From an uncultured Maribacter sp. (GTDB lineage Bacteria; Bacteroidota; Bacteroidia; Flavobacteriales; Flavobacteriaceae): a stretch of DNA of 64,000 nt. The DNA is taken from assembly GCF_947500405.1 (NCBI RefSeq), contig NZ_CANMRY010000001.1:434001-498000 (forward strand), written 5' to 3'. This document shows, piece by piece, positions 47,923 to 57,742 of this stretch (positions are counted from its first letter, which is position 1; each line of letters starts with the position of its first letter). Below the pieces are notes generated by a model. That model did no database searches. It saw nothing but the letters and a program-made list of their open reading frames with translations, and was not told where the DNA came from. A program made the position numbers and the translations under genes.

Positions 47923-49164
47923 CTACTCGTATTTTATTGCTTTTACAGGAGAAATCTTTGTAATAATATAAGAAGGTAGCAACAACATAAGTAAACACAA
48001 TAAGAGTACTCCTAAGTTTAATAAAAAGACACTAAAAAAATCTAAGTGTACAGGTATATATTCTATATAATATTCCTCAGGATTTGGGAATTTAAAAAGA
48101 TGGTATTTTTCTTGCGCCCACAAAAAACTTAACGCAATTAAATTTCCCCAAAACAATCCTACTGCAATTAAGTAAGTAGCGTTGTATAAAAATATTTTAC
48201 GAATACTCCAATTACTAGAACCAAGTGCTTTCAAAACACCTATCATTTGGGTACGTTCTAATATTAAAACTAATAATGCAGTTATCATATTAATACCGCC
48301 AACCAGTATCATAATACCAATAATTATAGCAATATTAAAATCGAATAAACCTATCCATTCAAAAATCTTATAGTACTTATCTGTAATGTTTTGGGTATCT
48401 AAATTGGAAAGGGTTTGCCCATAAATTTCATTACTTTTTTCTTTTATAGTATCAAAATCATCAAGAAAAACCTCAAAATTACCAATTTCGTTAGCTTCCC
48501 ATTTATTCATTCGTTGAATATGGCGTATGTCTACAAAAATATACGTGCCATCAAACTCTTCAAAACCACTATCATAAATACCGGCAACTTTAAATTTTCT
48601 TTGATTTGGAATTTTAGAAGGATCATCATCTTTTAAAAAAATTGCAGGAAAAGTATCTCCAATTTTTAGTTGCAGTCTATTAGCCATTATTTTAGAAATA
48701 AGAGCATCACTATTTAAATTTCCGTTATAATTAGGCATAGCCCCTTCTATAATGTATTCTTTAAATACGTTTCTATTAAAATCTGTTCCTATACCTTTAG
48801 CTATAATTCCTTCAAAAGTATCTTCTAAACGAATAATACCTCCTTTAGTTGCTACGGCTTGCACATGAGAAATTCCTGAAATATTTTTAAATTCTGGGTA
48901 AAATTCTTGTTCTAAAGAAACAGGAATTACAGAAACTTCGGAAGCATTATTGTCGTAATTATAAATTTGAATATGACCATTAAAAACTGTAATTTTTTCT
49001 CTTATTTTATGTTTAAGCCCTACCCCTGTTGCAATAGCAATCAACATCATAATAAGCCCTAAAGCAATTGCTGCAATTGCAATTTTTATTATTGGCGCAG
49101 ATATACTAATTTTATGCTCTTTACCTTTAATAAGTCGTTTAGCTATAAAGTATTCTAAATTCAA
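47923..49164 (-). CDS. LolC/E-type ABC transporter permease (FtsX family)
   Basis: 413 residues. The start is a TTG at 49164: an in-frame stop lies five codons upstream, no ATG occurs earlier than residue 39, and the first residues (NLEYFIAKRLIKGK) match the normal start of this family. There is one N-terminal helix (about 22-48), a periplasmic domain (about 50-260), then three helices (about 270-295, 320-345, 375-405). The family extracts lipoproteins from the inner membrane. The ATPase partner is not in the window. Its start codon lies 3 bp from that of the divergent 49168 gene. Confidence 0.9.
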   Translation of the reverse strand: MNLEYFIAKRLIKGKEHKISISAPIIKIAIAAIALGLIMMLIAIATGVGLKHKIREKITVFNGHIQIYNYDNNASEVSVIPVSLEQEFYPEFKNISGISHVQAVATKGGIIRLEDTFEGIIAKGIGTDFNRNVFKEYIIEGAMPNYNGNLNSDALISKIMANRLQLKIGDTFPAIFLKDDDPSKIPNQRKFKVAGIYDSGFEEFDGTYIFVDIRHIQRMNKWEANEIGNFEVFLDDFDTIKEKSNEIYGQTLSNLDTQNITDKYYKIFEWIGLFDFNIAIIIGIMILVGGINMITALLVLILERTQMIGVLKALGSSNWSIRKIFLYNATYLIAVGLFWGNLIALSFLWAQEKYHLFKFPNPEEYYIEYIPVHLDFFSVFLLNLGVLLLCLLMLLLPSYIITKISPVKAIKYE

Positions 49165-49167
49165 ATT

Positions 49168-50406
49168 ATGATGTTTTTACCAAGTATCAAAAGTACATTT
49201 TTATTATGGTTTTTTGTATTTACAGCATGCGGAAACCAAGGAAAAACATCCGATTCTAACAAAAAGAATAAAGATATAGCCGTTACAAACACCCAAAAAG
49301 ACTCTATCTTAGTTGCAGCAAATCGTACAACAGATTACCTTCCTTTGCTAAAAGACAGGAAAGTAGGCGTAGTTGCTAACCAAACTAGCGTTATATTTAA
49401 AGAAAACGGTTATACCCATTTAGTAGATTCTCTTATAAAGCATTCTATCACAATTAAAACCGTTTTTTCTCCGGAACATGGTTTTCGTGGTAAGGCCGAT
49501 GCTGGTGAGAAAGTAAAAAATGGGGTAGATACAAAAACAGGCTTACCAATAATATCTCTCTACGGAAAAAATAGAAAACCCACCAAAGAACAAGTAAAAG
49601 GGCTAGATATTATTCTTTTTGACATTCAAGATGTTGGTGTTCGCTTTTTCACATACATTGCCACACTACAATTAGTTATGGAAGCTTGTGCAGAAAATAA
49701 TATTCCTATTATAGTTTTAGACCGTCCTAATCCAAACGCACATTACATAGATGGTCCTACTATGGAAGCAGAGCATACTAACTTTTTAGGAATGACAGAA
49801 ATTCCGTTAGTTTATGGGATGACAATTGGTGAATATGCTCAAATGATAAATAAAGAAGGTTGGCTTACCAATGGTGTAAAAGCTAATTTAAAGGTAATTC
49901 CACTTAAAAACTGGACACATAAAACTCCTTATAATTTACCTATACGCCCTTCTCCAAATTTACCCAATGCAACATCTATTGCTTTATATCCTAGCCTTGG
50001 GTTATTTGAAGGAACAAATATAAATGCAGGAAGAGGAACTGAATTTCAATTTCAACGCTATGGCGCTTCTTTTTTAGATAGTACACAGTATAGCTTTAAA
50101 TTTTGGCCAAGACCTAATTTTGGTTCTAAAAGCCCAAAAGAAAACGGAACAAAGTGTTACGGAAAAGACCTTTCTGATATTACCACTATGAACGAGGTTA
50201 CTTTAAAGTGGCTTATTGATGCATATAATAATACACATACCGAAAAAGGAATTTTTATAAAAAGTGGATTTACAAAACACGCCGGAACCAAAAAGTTACA
50301 ACAGCAAATTGAAGCCAAAAAAACAGAAGAAGAAATTAAAGAAACTTGGAAACCAGCCATTGAAAAATTTAAAAAAATTAGAAAAAAGTATCTTATTTAT
50401 TCATAA
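49168..50406 (+). CDS. DUF1343 family lipoprotein, NamZ-like exo-beta-N-acetylmuramidase
   Basis: 412 residues. A lipoprotein signal ends at FTAC (about residue 21). The conserved block SPEHGFRGKADAGE (about 106-119) is followed by DIQDVGVRFFTY (about 152-163), then DRPNPN, IYPSLGLFEGT-like and GRGTEFQFQR segments, all characteristic of DUF1343. Characterised members (NamZ) cleave terminal N-acetylmuramic acid from peptidoglycan fragments. A double ATG gives two equivalent starts. The gene ends 2 bp from the convergent YkgJ-like gene. Confidence 0.88.
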   Translation: MMFLPSIKSTFLLWFFVFTACGNQGKTSDSNKKNKDIAVTNTQKDSILVAANRTTDYLPLLKDRKVGVVANQTSVIFKENGYTHLVDSLIKHSITIKTVFSPEHGFRGKADAGEKVKNGVDTKTGLPIISLYGKNRKPTKEQVKGLDIILFDIQDVGVRFFTYIATLQLVMEACAENNIPIIVLDRPNPNAHYIDGPTMEAEHTNFLGMTEIPLVYGMTIGEYAQMINKEGWLTNGVKANLKVIPLKNWTHKTPYNLPIRPSPNLPNATSIALYPSLGLFEGTNINAGRGTEFQFQRYGASFLDSTQYSFKFWPRPNFGSKSPKENGTKCYGKDLSDITTMNEVTLKWLIDAYNNTHTEKGIFIKSGFTKHAGTKKLQQQIEAKKTEEEIKETWKPAIEKFKKIRKKYLIYS

Positions 50407-50408
50407 AC

Positions 50409-50900
50409 TTATTTTATTCGTTTCTTCATTTGTTCTACAATATTATATGCCGCTGGGCAAATAACAACATTTTTCATAGTTAAATTGCTTATTTGCTGAA
50501 ACTTTTTACGATCCGTATGCGGGAACTCCCTGCATGCTTTGGGTCTTACATTATAAATGGAACAATAATTATCTGCTCCTAAAAAAGTACAAGGCACTTT
50601 TTGTAAAACATAGTCATTATCCTCATCTACACGTAAATAGTTCTCTATAAATTTTTGTGGTTTTTGCCTAAAATGTTTAGCAATACGTTCTACATCGGTA
50701 TTTGTGAACAAAGGCCCCGTGGTTTTACAGCAGTTTGCACATTCTAAACAATCTGTTTTTTTAAATTCTTCCTCATGTAATTCTTGCATTACATAATCTA
50801 GATTCTTAGGCGGTTTCTTTTTTAGTTTAGTAAAAAACTTTTTATTTTCGTTTTGTTTCTCACTTGCCTTTTTTCCTAATTTTTTAAGAAACTGCTCCAT
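50409..50900 (-). CDS. YkgJ-family zinc/iron cysteine-cluster protein
   Basis: 163 residues. Residues about 55-62 carry CLECANCC, and a second group CTFLGADNYC followed by RPKACREFPH lies at about 104-129. This is the eight-cysteine CxxCxxCC pattern of YkgJ/UPF0153 proteins, a putative metal-binding cluster. The N-terminal 45 residues are lysine-rich. Its start overlaps the stop of the upstream DUF2059 gene by one base, so the two form an operon. Function is unknown. Confidence 0.88.
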   Translation of the reverse strand: MEQFLKKLGKKASEKQNENKKFFTKLKKKPPKNLDYVMQELHEEEFKKTDCLECANCCKTTGPLFTNTDVERIAKHFRQKPQKFIENYLRVDEDNDYVLQKVPCTFLGADNYCSIYNVRPKACREFPHTDRKKFQQISNLTMKNVVICPAAYNIVEQMKKRIK

Positions 50901-51415
50901 TATTTTAATAAACTTATAGCGGTTTCATACAAATCTCTACTCCAGCTTTCAGAAACTTTAGAAATTTCACTACCTAGAATAGGTTGCTTTTCTATTATTT
51001 TTTTTCCAACTTCAGAATTATAAAATGTATTTAGGTTCTCTTTCTGCGTCGAATTCATTTTAGACCTGTCTGCAATTAATTGTTTTCCAGTAGCACTTGT
51101 ATAAAATGTAAGCATTTTAGAAATATCATCCTTTGTAAAATTGGCTTCATAAATAGGAGTTAACAAAGATTTCATTTTCTTTACGGCTTTTGTTTTATTT
51201 TCTTTTAAATATTTCCAACCCTCCGCATTAGTACTATTCTCTGGGTATCTTCCTTTCAACATTTTTAATAACTCATCATAAGCATAATTATATTGCCCCA
51301 TAGAACCATTTACCTCTAAATAATTAGAAACCAAATCTGCAGTACTCTTCTCTTGAGCAGCAACAAATACAGGAATACTCATCATAAATAATAAAATATA
51401 CTTTAACTGTTGCAT
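50900..51415 (-). CDS. Secreted DUF2059-like protein
   Basis: 171 residues from the ATG at 51415. A longer frame to 51499 exists, but starting at MQQLKYILLF puts a clean signal peptide (cleaved after FVAAQ) at the N-terminus, so I chose it. The mature part is helical, with a segment (SKMLTFYTSATGKQLI, SEVGKKIIEKQPIL) typical of DUF2059. The role is unknown. It precedes the YkgJ-like gene and diverges from the methyltransferase gene with 56 bp between start codons. Confidence 0.82.
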   Translation of the reverse strand: MQQLKYILLFMMSIPVFVAAQEKSTADLVSNYLEVNGSMGQYNYAYDELLKMLKGRYPENSTNAEGWKYLKENKTKAVKKMKSLLTPIYEANFTKDDISKMLTFYTSATGKQLIADRSKMNSTQKENLNTFYNSEVGKKIIEKQPILGSEISKVSESWSRDLYETAISLLK

Positions 51416-51471
51416 GGGTTTCTTTTTAAAATGCATAAAAAATCTCACTTTTGTTACAAAGTACAAATATA

Positions 51472-52191
51472 ATGGATAATGATATTTACGGGCAGGCACT
51501 TTTAGAATATCAAAATGGTAATTATACAGAAGATATAATTACTCATTTATCTTTAGAGGAAGAGGATACTTTACCACTACCCTATTTATTTAGAGATTTT
51601 AAAAATATGCCTCCTATAGAAAAACATGCTTTAAATCTTTGCAAAGGCAATGTCTTAGATATTGGTTGCGGTGCAGGAAACCATAGTCTTATTCTTCAAA
51701 AAAAAGATATAGATGTAACTGCAATAGATTTTTCTATAGGTGCCATAGAAACCTGCAAACTTAGAGGCGTAAAGAATGCTATTTGTACTAATTTATATGA
51801 TTTTAAAGGCCAAAAATTTGATACCCTTCTTTTACTAATGAATGGTATTGGTATTGCTGAAAAAGTAAACCAATTGGATCCTTTTTTTTCTCATTTAAAA
51901 TCTTTATTACACACAGGCGGACAAATTCTTTTAGATTCTAGTGATATTATTTATATGTATGAAAATGATGAGGAAGATGGTGGTTATTGGATTCCTGATG
52001 GGATAGAATATTATGGTGAGGTAAGTTTTCAAATGGAATATAAGGGAAAAAAAAGTGAAACATTTCCATGGCTTTACTTAGATTACAACACACTACAAAG
52101 AGCAGCTAATTATAATAGCTTAAATTGCGAACTAGTTTTTGAAGGAGAGCATTATGATTTTTTAGCACGTTTAACACTCTTAGAATACTAG
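51472..52191 (+). CDS. Class I SAM-dependent methyltransferase
   Basis: 239 residues from the ATG at 51472; the frame extends upstream to 51451, but this ATG gives the natural start MDNDIYGQ. Motif I is VLDIGCGAGNHSL (about 63-75), followed by VTAIDFSIGAIE (about 82-93) and FDTLLLLMNGIG (about 117-128). The C-terminal half is beta-rich. The substrate is unknown, with no informative neighbour. Confidence 0.9.
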   Translation: MDNDIYGQALLEYQNGNYTEDIITHLSLEEEDTLPLPYLFRDFKNMPPIEKHALNLCKGNVLDIGCGAGNHSLILQKKDIDVTAIDFSIGAIETCKLRGVKNAICTNLYDFKGQKFDTLLLLMNGIGIAEKVNQLDPFFSHLKSLLHTGGQILLDSSDIIYMYENDEEDGGYWIPDGIEYYGEVSFQMEYKGKKSETFPWLYLDYNTLQRAANYNSLNCELVFEGEHYDFLARLTLLEY

Positions 52192-52241
52192 TAAGCATAC
52201 ATAGATCGTTACGACTTTATACATACACTTAACATTATTAC

Positions 52242-53135
52242 ATGAAAGAGCTTCGTTTTTTAAGTCTTATTTTACTTTTAGGGTTATATATTTCCTGTTC
52301 TAAAAAATCTGATAGTGAAAACGAACCTCGAGAAAATCCTGTAAAAAAAGCTGGCAATTTAAAAGGTTCTGGAGAATCTGCAAACGATATTTTATCTAAC
52401 GCTAATTTTGATAAACTTTTAATAGAAGTTACATACGTTAAAAACTTTAAACCAACAGATGCAACAATGGATAACTTTGTTCTTTTTTTAAAGGAACATT
52501 CTTTTAAAAGCAATATAGAAGTTATTTACAAAGAATTAAGTTCTCCGAATGAAGAAACCCTAACCCTAAAAGAAATAAATGAACTAGAGCAGGAAAATAG
52601 AACTGCATATAATGATGGAAAAACTCTTGCTTTTTATATCTTTTTTACAGATGCCTCTTCCGATGGAGATGATGAGGAAGAAGATTTAGTAACTCTAGGA
52701 GCGGTATACCGAAATACTTCTATGGTTATTTATGAAAAAACCATAAAAAAATTATCTGCAAGGAGTTTTTTTATTACAGATGAAGATTTAGAAACAGCAA
52801 CTCTTAATCATGAGTTTGGGCACTTATTTGGTCTTGTTAATTTAGGTTTTGAGAATGAACCAGAAAGTCCTTTAAAAACAAAAATGGTAAATCCGCATGA
52901 AGATTCAGAATCCCTAAATCATTGTACTACAAATGGTTGTTTAATGCGTGCAGAATTATCTTTTAATCAAACCAATAAAAGTTCTAAAAACAACACCCAT
53001 AGCTTACAAGCTGGTTGCAGATTAGACGGCGTAAGTCTTTTAAATAGTTTAGAAAAAAGCTTAACAAGTAAGTCTAAAGCGCAAGATTTAGGTATAGAAT
53101 GTATACGTGATTTACAAGCCAACGGAGGTAGATAA
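52242..53135 (+). CDS. Putative membrane-anchored zinc metalloprotease lipoprotein
   Basis: 297 residues. The signal peptide ends in an ISC lipobox (about residue 19), followed by a charged linker. The HEFGHLFGLVN motif has H190, E191 and H194 as zinc site and catalytic base, as in metzincin-like proteases. The later segment LNHCTTNGCLMRAEL includes a methionine that may form the Met-turn, and cysteines that could pair. I do not recognise a closer family. It stands alone downstream of the methyltransferase gene. Confidence 0.78.
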   Translation: MKELRFLSLILLLGLYISCSKKSDSENEPRENPVKKAGNLKGSGESANDILSNANFDKLLIEVTYVKNFKPTDATMDNFVLFLKEHSFKSNIEVIYKELSSPNEETLTLKEINELEQENRTAYNDGKTLAFYIFFTDASSDGDDEEEDLVTLGAVYRNTSMVIYEKTIKKLSARSFFITDEDLETATLNHEFGHLFGLVNLGFENEPESPLKTKMVNPHEDSESLNHCTTNGCLMRAELSFNQTNKSSKNNTHSLQAGCRLDGVSLLNSLEKSLTSKSKAQDLGIECIRDLQANGGR

Positions 53136-53320
53136 TTGAGACTTGTGGTTTACGGCAAAAAAACTATTCAAAATTAAAACGCAAGCCAGAAGTAAATAGC
53201 TAATAAGAAGAGAAAAAAGACAATAGAGTTAAAGCTCAAGACTTATTTTTTAGCAACAAACTAAATACTAATAACTTTGCTCTTAATACTTAGAGCTAAA
53301 ATAAAGTCAATAGCCAAAAA

Positions 53321-53953
53321 CTAAGGTATATTTAAATACTTATGCGTTTGTAAAGAAACTTTCCATTTTGGATTCTTCATTACATAATCTACAATAAGAG
53401 GAACAACTTTGTCTTTTACACTCCATTCTGGTTGCAAATATAAAATACAGTCTTTATTAGTTAATTCTGCTTGTTCTTCGGCAAAAATTAAATCGTGCTT
53501 ATTATACACAATAACTTTTAGCTCATGCGCTTTATCATAAATTTCTCCAAAAGGTAATTTATTTTTCTTTGGCGATAAGCAAATCCAATCCCATTCTCCA
53601 GATAATTTATAAGCTCCAGAAGTTTCTATATGGGTTTGTAAATTTTTAGCTTTTAATGCTTTTGTTATTGGTCCCATATCCCATGTTAATGGCTCACCAC
53701 CAGTAACAACAATAGTATCCGAATATTTTGCAGCCTTCTCCGCAATACCATTAATTTTTGTTGGCGGATGCGTTTCTGCATTCCAACTCTCTTTTACATC
53801 ACACCAATGGCAACCAACATCACACCCACCAACACGTATAAAATACGCAGCGGTTCCTTTATGAAAACCTTCTCCTTGAATTGTATAAAATTCCTCCATT
53901 AAAGGAAGCATTTCTCCTTTGTTTACCAATGCTAATACATCCTCATTTACCAT
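53321..53953 (-). CDS. queE: 7-carboxy-7-deazaguanine synthase (radical SAM)
   Basis: 210 residues from the ATG at 53953, giving MVNEDVLALV; the frame extends five codons further upstream. The early EEFYTIQGEGFHKGTAAYF segment binds substrate, and C44, C48 and C51 form the CxxxCxxC radical SAM cluster. GGEPLTW (about 86-92) is the SAM-binding motif. The length and motifs match QueE of queuosine and preQ0 synthesis. No other queuosine gene lies nearby in the window. Confidence 0.93.
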   Translation of the reverse strand: MVNEDVLALVNKGEMLPLMEEFYTIQGEGFHKGTAAYFIRVGGCDVGCHWCDVKESWNAETHPPTKINGIAEKAAKYSDTIVVTGGEPLTWDMGPITKALKAKNLQTHIETSGAYKLSGEWDWICLSPKKNKLPFGEIYDKAHELKVIVYNKHDLIFAEEQAELTNKDCILYLQPEWSVKDKVVPLIVDYVMKNPKWKVSLQTHKYLNIP

Positions 53954-54149
53954 TTGGCAAAGATACATTTAAGTTCTTAGATAAATAATTTATGTAGCAC
54001 GCATAATATGCAGTTTCTCAGGTTTAACAAAAAATTACAAGCAAATAAGACGCTAAATACCAGAGCTTAAAGGAATAAAGTGTTAATTAGAGTATAAACA
54101 GACTTTACAATTGCCTAAAAATCCCCTATTTTTATAAAAAATAATTTTC

Positions 54150-55649
54150 ATGGCAACCAAAGAAGATTTCTTTGCACATATAGAAAAAGGATACACTACC
54201 AAAGGAGATTTTATTACCATGGGTGCTGCAATGTTAGAAAACGAAGCAGTAACTAATGCACTAGTAAAAATCCCTTTAAAAACATTAAACAGACACGGTC
54301 TTATTGCTGGTGCTACGGGTACTGGTAAAACTAAAACCTTACAAGTTTTGGCAGAGAACCTATCAGAAAAAGGTATTCCTGTTATGCTTATGGATTTAAA
54401 AGGAGATTTAAGTGGTTTGGCACAACCAAGTCCTGGGCATACTAAAATTGATGAGCGTCATGAAAAAATTGGAGTTCCTTTTAATGCCAAAGGTTTTCCT
54501 GTAGAAATACTTTCTTTATCGGAACAAGATGGTGTAAAACTTAGAGCTACCGTATCTGAATTTGGCCCTACACTACTTTCTAGAATATTAGATTTAACAG
54601 AAACACAAACTGGTATTGTAGCTGTTGTTTTTAAATATTGTGATGATAATAAATTACCATTACTAGATCTTAAGGATTTTAAAAAAGTACTACAATACGC
54701 AACTGGTTCTGGTAAAGCAGAATTTACTAAAGATTATGGAAGAATTTCTACCAGTTCTACCGGAACTATTTTACGTAAAATTATAGAGTTAGAACAACAG
54801 GGAGCGGATTTATTTTTTGGTGAAAAATCTTTTGATGTAGAAGATTTAACTAGAATTGATGAAAATGGAAGAGGATATATAAACATCTTAAGATTAACTG
54901 ATATACAGGATAAACCAAAACTATTCTCTACGTTTATGTTAAGCCTTTTAGCTGAAATATACGCTACCTTTCCAGAACAAGGAGATAGTGACAGGCCAGA
55001 GTTAGTTTTGTTTATAGATGAAGCGCACCTTATTTTCAAAGAAGCGTCTAAAGCACTATTAGACCAAATAGAAAGTATTGTAAAACTAATACGTTCTAAA
55101 GGAATTGGACTATATTTTGTTACCCAAAACCCTACCGATGTTCCAAATGAAGTATTATCGCAATTAGGACTTAAAATACAACATGCTTTACGTGCCTTTA
55201 CAGCTAGAGATAGAAAAGCTATAAAACTTACGGCTGAGAATTACCCAGAATCTAATTTTTACGATACTAAAGAAGTACTTACCTCTTTAGGAATAGGAGA
55301 AGCATTAATATCTGCTTTAGACGAGAAAGGAAGACCTACACCACTTGCTGCAACACTTTTAAGAGCTCCAATGAGTAGAATGGATGTGCTAACTGCTAAT
55401 GAACTAAAAGAGGTAATTAACAAATCTTCTTTAGTTAAAAAATACAATGAAGAAATAGACCGTGAAAGTGCTTATGAAATTTTAAATGAAAAAATAGAAA
55501 AAGCAGAGAAAGAAGCTGAAAAAGAAAAGGATAAACCAAAAAAGACAACAAGAAGAGCTAGTACAAGGCAAAATCCTGTAATAAAAGTATTAACCAGTGC
55601 TACTTTTATTCGTGGTGTTTTAGGTGTTCTTAAAAAAGTTATCCGTTAA
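54150..55649 (+). CDS. HerA-like ATPase, DUF853 family
   Basis: 499 residues. Walker A is GATGTGKT (54-61) and Walker B is LVLFIDEAHL with D290 and E291. FVTQNPTDVPNEVLSQLG (about 327-344) is a conserved sensor-like block. Together these define the DUF853/YjgR branch of HerA-type helicases. The C-terminus (about 440-485) is a lysine/glutamate-rich coiled stretch. The cellular role is not established. The stop is 5 bp before the next start, so the two genes form an operon. Confidence 0.88.
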   Translation: MATKEDFFAHIEKGYTTKGDFITMGAAMLENEAVTNALVKIPLKTLNRHGLIAGATGTGKTKTLQVLAENLSEKGIPVMLMDLKGDLSGLAQPSPGHTKIDERHEKIGVPFNAKGFPVEILSLSEQDGVKLRATVSEFGPTLLSRILDLTETQTGIVAVVFKYCDDNKLPLLDLKDFKKVLQYATGSGKAEFTKDYGRISTSSTGTILRKIIELEQQGADLFFGEKSFDVEDLTRIDENGRGYINILRLTDIQDKPKLFSTFMLSLLAEIYATFPEQGDSDRPELVLFIDEAHLIFKEASKALLDQIESIVKLIRSKGIGLYFVTQNPTDVPNEVLSQLGLKIQHALRAFTARDRKAIKLTAENYPESNFYDTKEVLTSLGIGEALISALDEKGRPTPLAATLLRAPMSRMDVLTANELKEVINKSSLVKKYNEEIDRESAYEILNEKIEKAEKEAEKEKDKPKKTTRRASTRQNPVIKVLTSATFIRGVLGVLKKVIR

Positions 55650-55654
55650 TAATT

Positions 55655-56209
55655 ATGAGAAATTTATTAAAATTTATATTTCTATTTTCTATAGTATTTA
55701 CCATTAAGTGTAAAAAAGAAAAAGACCCAACCTTTTCTATAACAGAGAAGCAAGTTGGTAAACTAAAAAAAGAAAGCCTTGTAAGAGATTTAGAATTAAT
55801 ATATACTGAAGACTCTATAGTAACCGATACGGTAAGAGGTAATTTTGGAAGAGGATCTAGTAAAATAAATATTTTTGAAAAAGGAGGAAAACATTTACTT
55901 ATTTTAACTCCTAGTACAGACAGTATTGCCACTATTGAAAATGTACAAATAAAAGACCCTCGCTATACTACTGTTAATGGTATTGGCATTAATAGCACAT
56001 TTAAAGATATAAAAGAAAAATACACTATACGTAAGGTAATTACCTCTTTAAATAACGTGTTAATTTTAATAAAAGATAGCGATGTATATTTTACAATAGA
56101 CAAAAAAGAATTACCAGAAAATTTACGCTACAATAATACTAATATAGAAGCAGTACAAATACCCGATATTGCTAAAATAAAATATATGATGATTGGTTGG
56201 GATTATTAA
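55655..56209 (+). CDS. Hypothetical lipoprotein (DUF1131-like)
   Basis: 184 residues. A signal peptide ends in an IKC lipobox (about residue 19). The body is beta-rich with a repeated SIATIENVQI-like and GIGINSTFKDIKEKY segment (about 105-125), which resembles DUF1131/YjcO-type lipoproteins, though I am not sure of the family. It follows the HerA-like gene by 5 bp and is probably co-transcribed. No function can be given. Confidence 0.6.
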   Translation: MRNLLKFIFLFSIVFTIKCKKEKDPTFSITEKQVGKLKKESLVRDLELIYTEDSIVTDTVRGNFGRGSSKINIFEKGGKHLLILTPSTDSIATIENVQIKDPRYTTVNGIGINSTFKDIKEKYTIRKVITSLNNVLILIKDSDVYFTIDKKELPENLRYNNTNIEAVQIPDIAKIKYMMIGWDY

Positions 56210-56212
56210 TTC

Positions 56213-56641
56213 TTATTTTATTTGAAACTTATCTTTATTTGCTAAAATCATAGGATTATTTTTTTGCATCCATTCTGTTAATTCTAATAGTTTTTCTACA
56301 TATTTTTGTCCAAATTCTGTTAAACTATACTCTACACGAATAGGAACCTCAGCATACACTTTCCTATGTAAATACCCATAAGTTTCCAATGCCTTAAGAC
56401 GTTCACTTAAAACTTTATTAGATATACCGTACACATATTTCTTTAATTTATTAAAACGAAGAACAGGAAAGTACCCTAAATATAAAATAATAAGAGTACT
56501 CCATTTATCAGAAGACAAAGAAAGTACGTCGCGAATAGTACATAACTCTGGCGGATTACGATAATCTATATGCCCAAACATTTTTTTTAGTTTTTTTTCG
56601 GTCTTAAAACGCTGATTATCAACAATAGTTTCTTTTTCCAT
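56213..56641 (-). CDS. HxlR-family winged-helix transcriptional regulator
   Basis: 142 residues. Conserved HxlR features are CTIRDVLSLSSDKWSTLIILYLG (about 33-56), FNKLKKYVYGISNKVLSERLKALE (about 61-84) and YSLTEFGQKY (about 107-116). The single cysteine at about residue 34 occupies the position often used for thiol or redox sensing. It is divergent from the alpha/beta hydrolase gene, which starts 92 bp away and is a plausible target. Confidence 0.9.
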   Translation of the reverse strand: MEKETIVDNQRFKTEKKLKKMFGHIDYRNPPELCTIRDVLSLSSDKWSTLIILYLGYFPVLRFNKLKKYVYGISNKVLSERLKALETYGYLHRKVYAEVPIRVEYSLTEFGQKYVEKLLELTEWMQKNNPMILANKDKFQIK

Positions 56642-56732
56642 ACCTAATATGTTATTTGTAACATTGAAAAATGATAAAATGAATTTGTACTTTTAACTCT
56701 CCTTACAAGAGTAAGTTACTAATTGTAACCAT

Positions 56733-57572
56733 ATGAAAAAACTTTTTTACAAAATTATACCTTTAGCGTACGGGAAGTATTTTAATATATATTTCATTTT
56801 CTCTAAAAAGAAAGCTACAAAAAAAATTTTTAATTTCTTTTGTACAGCTCGTAAAGGTCAAGTATTGCCACAACAGCAAGAATATTTAAAAAATGCTAAA
56901 AAAGAACAACTTTCTATCGCTAATCATAACATACAAACGTATAATTGGCCTGGGGAAGGCGAAACAATACTACTTGTGCATGGTTGGGAGAGCAACACCT
57001 TTAGATGGCGAAATCTCATAAAAAAATTACAAGAAAAAAAATATAATATTATTTCCTTTGATGCTCCAGGGCATGGGCATTCTTCTGGTAAATATTTACA
57101 CGTGCCCTTATACGCAGAAGTATTACAAGAAATGATATGCTTACATACTCCTAGACATTTAATAGGACACTCTTTAGGCGGAATGACAATTTTATATAAT
57201 GAATATATAAACCAAAGTACTTTTATAGAAAAAATAGTAACTATTGGTTCTCCATCAGAGTTTTATAAACTTATGGATAACTACCGCTCTATATTACAAT
57301 TTAACAACAGAGTTCTAAAATCATTAGAAGCCCATATAAAGGATACGTTTGGTTTTACTGTACCTGAATTTTCTACAACTAAGTATGTACAGACAAATAC
57401 CAAAAAAGGGCTTTTATTTCATGATAAATTAGATAAAATTGCTCCGTATGTAGATTCTAAAAATGTGCATGAAAATTGGAAGAATAGTAAATTTATTACC
57501 ACAGAAGGTTTTGGACATTCTATGCACCAAGAACAAGTTAATACCCAAATAATAGACTTTTTAGAAGAATAA
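56733..57572 (+). CDS. Alpha/beta hydrolase
   Basis: 279 residues. HGWESNTFRW (about 83-92) is the oxyanion-hole region; GHSLGG places the nucleophile at S147; a late acidic residue and the H of GHSMHQ complete the triad. The basic N-terminal 40 residues form a hydrophobic/charged extension that may attach to the membrane. The gene faces the HxlR regulator gene on the other strand, so it may be HxlR-controlled. Substrate unknown. Confidence 0.86.
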   Translation: MKKLFYKIIPLAYGKYFNIYFIFSKKKATKKIFNFFCTARKGQVLPQQQEYLKNAKKEQLSIANHNIQTYNWPGEGETILLVHGWESNTFRWRNLIKKLQEKKYNIISFDAPGHGHSSGKYLHVPLYAEVLQEMICLHTPRHLIGHSLGGMTILYNEYINQSTFIEKIVTIGSPSEFYKLMDNYRSILQFNNRVLKSLEAHIKDTFGFTVPEFSTTKYVQTNTKKGLLFHDKLDKIAPYVDSKNVHENWKNSKFITTEGFGHSMHQEQVNTQIIDFLEE

Positions 57573-57574
57573 GT

Positions 57575-57732
57575 ACGCACAACTTAAACTCCGTAACGCT
57601 ATCATTTACATCAAAAATAAATGGCAAATGCTCTTCTGCTATTTTTTTTACTCCTTTTTTATATTCCGATAGCAACTACTTAATTTCAGGGCTATTAAAA
57701 TCAAAATAATAGGATTCTTTTAAAAAACGCAT
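57575..57732 (-). pseudogene. Possible remnant with transglutaminase-like N-terminus
   Basis: An ATG at 57732 gives MRFLKESYYFDFNSPEI before an in-frame TAG at 57676-57678. The same frame continues after the stop with KKGVKKIAEEHLPFIFD. The first part resembles the start of transglutaminase-like proteins of Bacteroidota, but the resemblance is short. No full gene is present. It could be chance. Confidence 0.22.
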
Positions 57733-57742
57733 TTCTATAAAA

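Noticed and set aside
51451..51471. Longer starts for the methyltransferase gene (51451) and for the DUF2059 gene (51499)
   Set aside because: The two extensions overlap each other, lack family-like sequence, and the later ATGs give a natural start and a proper signal peptide.
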